In this document: positions 1-5,096 of the stretch, piece after piece
Numbering within the stretch: position 1 is the stretch's first letter
How the letters are laid out: the number at the start of each line of letters is the position of its first letter
Assembly: GCA_027002665.1 (NCBI GenBank)
Contig: JALWZK010000066.1
Coordinates: 1-7,954 of the forward strand
Source: Campylobacteraceae bacterium
GTDB lineage: Bacteria > Campylobacterota > Campylobacteria > Campylobacterales > Sulfurovaceae
Length of the DNA: 7,954 nucleotides
Reading direction: 5' to 3'
Notes under the pieces: model-generated
Databases searched by the model: none
What the model was told of the DNA's origin: nothing
What the model saw: the letters and a program-made list of their open reading frames with translations, nothing else
Program-made: the position numbers and the translations under genes

Positions 1-131
1 TTATAATACCCATAGTAAAATTTTTGCTTTTTTTTCAAAAGTTATATTAACAGATAGAGTTTTTAAAAGCTTTAAATAACTTTATATATTTATTATTCTT
101 TGAATTTTAATTCGATTGTTAATCTTTTTTT

Positions 132-140
132 TGTTATACT
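132..140 (+). promoter_or_regulatory. Candidate extended -10 promoter of the membrane-protein gene
   Basis: TGT followed by TATACT forms an extended -10 element, one mismatch from TATAAT, preceded by a run of T (125-132) as is common in Campylobacterota promoters. No good -35 hexamer is visible about 17 nt upstream. Transcription would start near 147, giving a short leader before the start at 163. A second exact TATAAT lies at 2-7, at the window edge, and cannot be judged without upstream sequence. Nothing else is evident in 1-150 beyond AT-rich leader. Confidence 0.4.
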
Positions 141-152
141 TCATTAAAAATT

Positions 153-156
153 GGGG
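153..156 (+). promoter_or_regulatory. Ribosome binding site that decides the start at 163
   Basis: GGGG stands 6 nt before the ATG at 163. The open frame could also begin at a TTG at 151, but that codon has only A/T-rich sequence before it and would overlap this G-run. The ATG at 163 is therefore preferred. Confidence 0.5.
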
Positions 157-162
157 TATGAG

Positions 163-1104
163 ATGAATATTTTATATTTGGCAATGATAGTGATACTATT
201 TGTAGCTATTGCTATTATAACCTATATGCGAATATATAGATACTTAACTGTCACAAAAGCAACACTTACAAATAAAGAGGAGTGTCTAAGAAAGAAGAGG
301 AAGATATTTATAGATAACTGGTATCTATTTTTCTGGTCAAATCCGAAGAGATTTATATGGATAACTATATTTTTTATGTTCCTTATACTCTTAGGAATGG
401 CAATAGGCGGATTTTGGGGAATACTATTTAGCGTATTTATTGCTCTATGGTATATCCCTTTCTTAGTATTCGCAAGAAAGAGCTATTTATGGTTTCCTAT
501 AGAGGCAAAGAAGAGATTAGAGAGTTTTGAGAAGGCTATCACAGAGGATATCAAGAAAGAGATAACCTTTGAGGGGGATAAAATTCAAAAATTTGCGTCT
601 CAAGATGAGGAGTTCGATTCATCTCCGCAAATATTTGTATTTCCTGTAGATGTTAAAAAGTTTGATTATCCAATTTTTGAGAATAGACCACCCAAGAAGA
701 CAGTTATTAAAGAGAGAAAATTGGAGTTTTTAATATTGTCACAGGAGTATTTTAGTATATGTAAAAATGCAACTCCATTTAATCTTCTCAATCCCAAACT
801 GGGTCCAGTTCCAAAGAAATGCCCTGAAATAAGAAAGGGTGGTGAGTGTAATGAATACTACTACTCACAGATGCAAAATGTTGAATATGATGAAAAAGAG
901 GAGTGCATAAGAATTATATATTATGGAGATATTGAAGATGTTATATTTAAATGTAAAAAGATAGCTCCAAATAGAAAACCTGCTATGAAGGCACTCAAAG
1001 AGAAACTAAGATTAACAGAGCGACAGAGACTTAGAAAAATTGAAGAGCATAGAAACTACGAAGAGATAAAAGAGAAAAGAGAGAAGCAAAAGAGTAAAAG
1101 TTAG
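163..1104 (+). CDS. Three-helix membrane protein of unknown function with long cytosolic tail
   Basis: I do not recognise this 313-residue protein. Three hydrophobic segments are visible: residues 3-22, 64-82 and 84-103, the last two forming a hairpin. The basic stretches at 43-48 and 105-117 suggest that the loop after helix 1 and the region after helix 3 face the cytosol. Residues 104-276 form a soluble domain with five scattered cysteines (200, 220, 229, 248, 264) but no CxxC pair or known motif. Residues 277-313 are a highly charged Lys/Glu/Arg helix, possibly a coiled coil. The start is the ATG at 163, because GGGG lies 6 nt upstream; a TTG 12 nt earlier is in frame but lacks a site. The stop lies inside the terminator hairpin shared with the convergent gene. 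It is a single-gene unit within this window. Codon use and a continuous hydrophobic pattern support a real gene; the function is open. Confidence 0.8.
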   Translation: MNILYLAMIVILFVAIAIITYMRIYRYLTVTKATLTNKEECLRKKRKIFIDNWYLFFWSNPKRFIWITIFFMFLILLGMAIGGFWGILFSVFIALWYIPFLVFARKSYLWFPIEAKKRLESFEKAITEDIKKEITFEGDKIQKFASQDEEFDSSPQIFVFPVDVKKFDYPIFENRPPKKTVIKERKLEFLILSQEYFSICKNATPFNLLNPKLGPVPKKCPEIRKGGECNEYYYSQMQNVEYDEKEECIRIIYYGDIEDVIFKCKKIAPNRKPAMKALKEKLRLTERQRLRKIEEHRNYEEIKEKREKQKSKS

Positions 1105-1121
1105 AGATAGCTTTTACTCTT
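1090..1121. terminator. Bidirectional terminator hairpin between convergent genes
   Basis: AAGAGTAAAAG (1090-1100) and CTTTTACTCTT (1111-1121) are perfect 11-bp inverted arms. The stem can extend by a T-G wobble and two A-T pairs to a GAGA loop (1104-1107), which fits the GNRA tetraloop pattern. It overlaps the last codons and stop of the plus-strand gene and lies 7 nt beyond the stop of the minus-strand gene. The U-run is short on both sides (TCTTTT after it on plus, TTTGCTTCT on minus), so termination may be partial. Its position between two convergent gene ends supports a bidirectional role. Confidence 0.65.
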
Positions 1122-1128
1122 CCATCTT

Positions 1129-1353
1129 TTAATATGGTTTACACACAGGACACATTTTATATAGCTCCGTTTTGCTTATTGGATTAGAACCCCATTTGGT
1201 TTTAAACTTAGCCATACAGTTTACACACATCTGTCTATTGCTGGCTTGTGCCGGTAGATTTTTTGTAGGAAATTTATTACCACTATTTTGTGTATCGGCA
1301 CACCCTAAAATAAAAACCCCAACAGTTATAACTGTAAATAAGAGATTTCTCAT
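1129..1353 (-). CDS. Small Cys-rich lipoprotein with two CxxC pairs
   Basis: This 74-residue protein begins with a lipoprotein signal: a basic MRN start, a hydrophobic core (4-16) and an I-L-G-C lipobox with Cys18 as the lipidated residue. Ala at +2 does not argue for inner-membrane retention, so it may reach the outer membrane on the periplasmic side. After a polar linker (19-41), two CxxC pairs, C43-x-x-C46 and C68-x-x-C71, bracket a short basic segment. Two such pairs about 22 residues apart suggest a small zinc or iron knuckle, or a redox dithiol pair. No CxxCH haem site is present. On the minus strand, AAGGAG lies about 10 nt before the ATG and AGGG lies closer, supporting this start. 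It sits 69 nt downstream of the DUF819 gene and may be the last gene of that operon or have its own promoter. I do not recognise the family; the overlapping plus-strand frame at 1172-1378 is a shadow. Confidence 0.72.
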   Translation of the reverse strand: MRNLLFTVITVGVFILGCADTQNSGNKFPTKNLPAQASNRQMCVNCMAKFKTKWGSNPISKTELYKMCPVCKPY

Positions 1354-1422
1354 ATCACCCTTACTCCTTAATAATTAGTATTTAATATATTACTCCTATT
1401 TTGCTAAACTTTGGCTTTAAAA

Positions 1423-2583
1423 TTAACTTGCTATTATCTCTAAAACCTTAGCTACACCAAGTCCTACAAATGTCCCAATAATATATCCCATCATAGCCAT
1501 TAATACTCCTATGGGAATTAATGCTTTATTATAAGCACCTGCCAAGATAGGTGCAGATGCAACCCCTCCAATATTTGATAGAGATGCAACTCCAAGTGAG
1601 AATAGGTCTAATTTAAATATCTTTGCAAATATAACCATAATGGAGGCGTGAATTAAGATAATGGTAAATCCTGTAAAGATATATATTGGAGCCTCTCTCA
1701 ATTCCCCAAAATTCGCTCTTGAAGCGATAAGTGCTACTATAAAATATAACATTATATTGGCTAAGGGTTGAGCCGATTTCTCTCTGTTTAATGGTGTTAA
1801 TCCTGTCAATATACCTGCAATTGTGGCAAAAATTACTATCCATGTAGTCTTAGTTAAAAAGTTAGTAGTTGGCATAAGTTCTGCTAACTCTTGTGAGATT
1901 AGAGAGATAACGAGAGATAGTCCAAACATAAAAAATAGAGATGGGAAATCTATACTACTATATCTATCCTCTACACTTAAAGATGAGGTAAGAGAGTCTA
2001 AAATAGAGCCGTCAGCTTCTGTCCATCTATTAAACTTAGAGGCAAATGGGACGAGGGAGAGAAGTATCATAACCCATATAGCATAATCTATTGAATCAAT
2101 CAATAGAACATATCCCATTTTACTATCTGGTAAATTTAATGCCCCTTGAATTGCCACCATATTACCTGTTCCACCCAACCAAGAGCCACTCAATGCTCCA
2201 AACGCCTTCCAAGCATCACTATCAAAATGGTTATGGAATATGCTAAAGGCGATAATAAATCCCATAACAATACTAAAGGAGGCTAAGAAAAATGTCAAGA
2301 GTATCTTTTTACCAAGTTTAAAAATTTTTCTAATATCCGATTGGAGTAACATTAGAAAAATCATTGCAGGTAGGAGATTTGTCTTAAATGCTTTATATGT
2401 CTCCATTATCTCTTTACTCTTGCTCCATACTCCAATGGTGGAGAGAGTCATAATTAAAAAGTATAATAGCACAATAGCAGGTATATATTCAAAAAGTTTC
2501 GATTTACTCTTATACTCAATATATACCAACAGTGACCCAATAGATATTAAAATTGTAAGGTAGGGAAAAACACCATCTATCAT
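1423..2583 (-). CDS. DUF819 (YjcL-like) integral membrane protein, putative transporter
   Basis: This 386-residue polytopic inner-membrane protein has about ten hydrophobic segments (roughly 5-23, 33-50, 70-80, 93-115, 158-180, 213-232, 247-262, 275-290, 299-320, 357-380). Two Gly-rich motifs stand out: GSWLGGTGNM (133-142) and SLSNIGGVASAPILAGAY (334-351). They occupy similar places in the two halves, as expected for an inverted-repeat carrier fold. These motifs and the length match the DUF819 family typified by Bacillus YjcL, whose substrate is not known to me. A loop at 183-212 is polar and acidic. The gene starts 10 nt after the M16-like gene, with GAGAGAT about 7 nt before its ATG, so it is probably co-transcribed with mqnC. 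The link to menaquinone synthesis is positional only. Family assignment is fairly sure; transport is an inference from the fold. Confidence 0.8.
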   Translation of the reverse strand: MIDGVFPYLTILISIGSLLVYIEYKSKSKLFEYIPAIVLLYFLIMTLSTIGVWSKSKEIMETYKAFKTNLLPAMIFLMLLQSDIRKIFKLGKKILLTFFLASFSIVMGFIIAFSIFHNHFDSDAWKAFGALSGSWLGGTGNMVAIQGALNLPDSKMGYVLLIDSIDYAIWVMILLSLVPFASKFNRWTEADGSILDSLTSSLSVEDRYSSIDFPSLFFMFGLSLVISLISQELAELMPTTNFLTKTTWIVIFATIAGILTGLTPLNREKSAQPLANIMLYFIVALIASRANFGELREAPIYIFTGFTIILIHASIMVIFAKIFKLDLFSLGVASLSNIGGVASAPILAGAYNKALIPIGVLMAMMGYIIGTFVGLGVAKVLEIIAS

Positions 2584-2593
2584 AATTTATCTC

Positions 2594-3877
2594 TCACTTT
2601 TTAGTCACAACCGAAAAGGAGAGTTTATCTATCTCAGTATGTCTTTTGATAAAACTATTTAACTCATCTAACTTTATATTTTGAATTTTTTCCAAATCCT
2701 TTAAAGTTGAGCCTATGGGTCTATCTTGATAAAACTCTTGAAATGCTCTATGTAATCTTTGAGATAGAGTCTCATTTCTAAGTGGTTCTGAACCTAAGAG
2801 GAACTTTTTTGCACTCTCCAACTCCTCTTCAGTCGCCCCTTTCTCTAAGAATTTGGATATAACCTCCTTTACACTCTCAATAGCTTCCTCCTTAGATGCC
2901 ACTTTGGTTTGGAGATAACCCCAAAAGTATGAGTATGTCCTATTAATTGCAAATCTACTATATGCAGAGTATGCCAGCCCCCTTTTAACTCTAATCTCCT
3001 CCATTAATCTTGAACCGAATCCAGAACTTCCCAAGATAAAAGATGCAACCTTAGATAGATACCTCTCCTTAGAATTATATGGAATATATAGAGGAGCGCC
3101 AAAATAGATATATGCCTGTTTACTCTCAACCGCAACCTCTTTTATCTGATTTTTTCCAACAGCCTTTAGGGTTGGAAGAGGTTTACTTTTTGTATCTGGT
3201 AGCTCTTTCAATATACCAATAGCCAGTTTTGTTGCCTCACTACTATTTATATCTCCACCCATCACAACGATTGCATTTCCCATAGTTATATGAGATGAGA
3301 TATAATCTCTTATATCACTCAGATTAATATCCTTAATACTCTCAACTGTTCCAAGTGATGGCCTTGCCAATTTTGTATTTGGAAATACCATACCTCTCAT
3401 AGTTAAAGCTGAAATATAATCAAAATCACTCTCCTTTCTCTTAAGCTCCCCCATAGTTTGAGTTTTAATTTTCTTTAATGTCTCATCTGTATAGTTTGGG
3501 TCTTTTAGTAGCTCTTTTAAAAGCTCTACTCCTCTATTAAATTCACTCTTGAGAGAGTTTAACTCAATAACAAATGTCTCTGCACCTGTTTGAGCAGATA
3601 GATTAATGGCTCTATTCTCCAATTTTGTAGCAAATCCTACACTTCCATCTCTTTTCGTCCCCTCATTTAATAGTTTTGCTGTAAGTTTTACCAATCCATC
3701 TTTGCTATCTGTTAGAAAGCCTGAATTTCTAAAAACTAACTGCATAGATATAATGGGAAGATGTCTATCCTCTTCAAATATAAATGGAATTGTATTTTTT
3801 CCTATTTTTATCGCTTCTAAGTTGGCACTCATTAAAACTCCTTGTAGTATTGCTATTAAAATAATTACTCTTTTCAT
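2594..3877 (-). CDS. M16-family peptidase-like protein lacking the zinc motif (periplasmic)
   Basis: This 427-residue protein starts with a cleavable signal peptide: basic MKR, a hydrophobic core (4-15) and probable cleavage after M-S-A18, so it should act in the periplasm. It has the usual two-domain M16 length. In the N-terminal domain, the segment G61-LVKLTAKLLNEGT-74 aligns with the zinc motif region GxxHxxEHxxFxGT of active members. The metal ligands and catalytic Glu are replaced by Lys64, Ala67 and Lys68, so it cannot cleave by the standard mechanism. The C-terminal domain keeps the M16 signature R-V-K-R-G-L-A-Y (296-303). Such non-catalytic subunits are known to pair with an active M16 partner, as in mitochondrial processing peptidase and bacterial M16B heterodimers; no partner is in this window. 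It starts 2 nt after the mqnC stop, so translation is probably coupled. From memory, Helicobacter pylori also has an M16-like gene (ymxG, HP0657) next to futalosine-pathway genes. Confidence 0.88.
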   Translation of the reverse strand: MKRVIILIAILQGVLMSANLEAIKIGKNTIPFIFEEDRHLPIISMQLVFRNSGFLTDSKDGLVKLTAKLLNEGTKRDGSVGFATKLENRAINLSAQTGAETFVIELNSLKSEFNRGVELLKELLKDPNYTDETLKKIKTQTMGELKRKESDFDYISALTMRGMVFPNTKLARPSLGTVESIKDINLSDIRDYISSHITMGNAIVVMGGDINSSEATKLAIGILKELPDTKSKPLPTLKAVGKNQIKEVAVESKQAYIYFGAPLYIPYNSKERYLSKVASFILGSSGFGSRLMEEIRVKRGLAYSAYSRFAINRTYSYFWGYLQTKVASKEEAIESVKEVISKFLEKGATEEELESAKKFLLGSEPLRNETLSQRLHRAFQEFYQDRPIGSTLKDLEKIQNIKLDELNSFIKRHTEIDKLSFSVVTKK

Positions 3878-3879
3878 CT

Positions 3880-4944
3880 TTAAAATCTCTCTAAAATATT
3901 ATATGCTGTATCTCGTTTTGCCGGATTTTCTCCCATATCTGATATGAGTGAAATCATCTCCTCTTGGTTCATAGAGTTACGAACTCCTGCTGAAGAGACA
4001 ACATTCTCCTCCATCATAGTTGAGCCTAAATCGTTAGCTCCAAATAGAAGAGCCAACTGTCCAATATGGCTACCCTGTGTCACCCAAGAGCTTTGAATAT
4101 TTTTAAAGTTATCTAAGAAGAGTCTTGCTACCGATAGATACCTTAAATATTGATTTGGTGTTGTCTTTGTAATGGTTGGTAACTCTCTCTTTAACTCTGT
4201 ATTATCACTCTGATATGACCACATAATAAAGGCTCTAAAACCCCCTGTCTCATCTTGTAGCTCTCTAATCAAATTCCAATGCTCTACTATCTCTCTCGTT
4301 GTCTCCACAGTTCCATACATCATAGTAGCAGTTGAGTTTATTCCCAATTTGTGTGCTTCTCTATGGATTTTTAACCACATATCTCTATTTAACTTTTTGG
4401 GTGAAATTATATTTCGAACTCTATCGCTAAGTATCTCTGCACCTGCTCCGGGAATTGAGCTTAACCCCTTAGCTTTTAATCTCCTTAAAACCTCCTGAAT
4501 TGATATTTTAGAGCGTTTTGCAATATAGTCTATCTCTATTGCTGAAAATCCATGAATTGTAATATTTGGATATTTGGTATGAATATGCTCTATTAAATTC
4601 TCATACCACTCAATCTCCAATTTTGGGTGAACTCCACCCTGAAATAGTATCTGTGTTCCACCTATCGCTATTAACTCATCAATCTTTCTATCTATCTCAT
4701 CAAAAGATAATATATAGGCATCTTCTCGCTTCTCATCTCTATAAAATGCACAAAATTTACAATTAACCCAACAGATATTAGTATAATTTATATTTCTATC
4801 TACTATAAATGTAGTTATCCCTTTAGGGTGTAGCTCCTTTTTTCTCTTATAAGCCATTTTGCCTAAGGTTTTTAAGTCTGCTTTTTCAATTAACTCTACA
4901 GCCTCATCTATACTCATGCGTCTATTCTTTAGGAAGGCACTCAA
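3880..4944 (-). CDS. mqnC: Cyclic dehypoxanthinyl futalosine synthase MqnC (menaquinone synthesis)
   Basis: This 354-residue cytosolic radical SAM enzyme converts dehypoxanthine futalosine to its cyclic form in the futalosine pathway to menaquinone. The [4Fe-4S] motif is C58-x3-C62-x2-C65 within NICWVNCKFCAFYR. Other family motifs are GGTQILFQGGVHP (95-107), SIPGAGAEIL (163-172), ATMMYG (206-211) and MWSYQSDNTELKRE (241-254). The FCAFYR sequence after the cluster motif and the SIPGAGAEIL segment favour MqnC over the related aminofutalosine synthase MqnE. Length is typical. The start is taken as TTG at 4944, because AAGGA lies 6 nt upstream. An in-frame ATG at residue 10 is the alternative but has no clear site, and homologues often begin close to it. 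mqnC heads the minus-strand cluster with the M16-like and DUF819 genes, and has a TATAAT just upstream. It is divergent from gyrB. Confidence 0.92.
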   Translation of the reverse strand: MSAFLKNRRMSIDEAVELIEKADLKTLGKMAYKRKKELHPKGITTFIVDRNINYTNICWVNCKFCAFYRDEKREDAYILSFDEIDRKIDELIAIGGTQILFQGGVHPKLEIEWYENLIEHIHTKYPNITIHGFSAIEIDYIAKRSKISIQEVLRRLKAKGLSSIPGAGAEILSDRVRNIISPKKLNRDMWLKIHREAHKLGINSTATMMYGTVETTREIVEHWNLIRELQDETGGFRAFIMWSYQSDNTELKRELPTITKTTPNQYLRYLSVARLFLDNFKNIQSSWVTQGSHIGQLALLFGANDLGSTMMEENVVSSAGVRNSMNQEEMISLISDMGENPAKRDTAYNILERF

Positions 4945-4950
4945 ATATAA

Positions 4951-4955
4951 TCCTT
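4951..4955 (-). promoter_or_regulatory. Ribosome binding site supporting a TTG start for mqnC
   Basis: AAGGA on the minus strand lies 6 nt before the TTG at 4944-4942. The in-frame ATG at codon 10 has only a weak AAAGAA before it. This is the main reason for choosing the TTG start. Confidence 0.55.
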
Positions 4956-4965
4956 TTTAATCGGG

Positions 4966-4971
4966 ATTATA
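4966..4971 (-). promoter_or_regulatory. Consensus -10 element of the mqnC operon
   Basis: An exact TATAAT lies on the minus strand, 21 nt before the mqnC start codon. Transcription would begin near 4959, leaving about 15 nt of leader, just enough for the AAGGA site. No convincing -35 is seen 16-18 nt upstream, which is normal for this phylum. Confidence 0.5.
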
Positions 4972-5006
4972 GTATAACTACACTTCAAATAGATTAATGC
5001 TACTAA

Positions 5007-5037
5007 TTAGTTAGAACCATTAACACTATCTAACTAA
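5007..5037. repeat. Operator-like 9-bp inverted repeat between mqnC and gyrB
   Basis: TTAGTTAGA (5007-5015) and TCTAACTAA (5029-5037) are perfect inverted copies separated by 13 nt. Their centres are 22 nt apart, about two helical turns, so both arms face the same side of the DNA as a dimeric regulator would need. The left arm overlaps a small palindrome, CTAATTAG (5003-5010). The element lies upstream of the likely gyrB -10 and about 35 nt upstream of the mqnC -10, so it could act on either gene. As an RNA hairpin it would be weak and lacks a T-run, so a terminator is less likely. Confidence 0.45.
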
Positions 5038-5045
5038 AATTACGA

Positions 5046-5051
5046 TAAAAT
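5046..5051 (+). promoter_or_regulatory. Weak candidate -10 element of gyrB
   Basis: TAAAAT, one mismatch from TATAAT, lies 45 nt before the gyrB start. A TTAACA at 5020-5025 resembles a -35 but the 20-nt spacing is too long. TATTAT at 5061-5066 is an alternative. A gyrB promoter must lie here, since the neighbour upstream is divergent, but the exact site is uncertain. Confidence 0.3.
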
Positions 5052-5096
5052 ATAAGGTTTTATTATAGAAAAATTATATTTTATGGAGTATTATAT

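Noticed and set aside
1172..1378. Plus-strand open frame antisense to the small lipoprotein
   Set aside because: The lipoprotein on the minus strand has a clear signal peptide, lipobox, CxxC pairs and ribosome binding site; this frame has none of these.
1396..1420. Terminator hairpin after the DUF819 gene from the near-palindrome GCTAAACTTTGGC
   Set aside because: The pairing has a mismatch and almost no loop, so no stable stem can form.
1823..2563. Two plus-strand open frames (1823-2086, 2240-2563) and one alternative minus-strand frame (1613-1843) within the DUF819 gene
   Set aside because: They are shadows of a conserved membrane-protein gene, without their own binding sites or recognisable sequence.
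3606..3947. Plus-strand open frame across the M16/mqnC junction, and a similar one at 4566-4766
   Set aside because: Antisense to two well-supported genes, with no family resemblance and no start signal.
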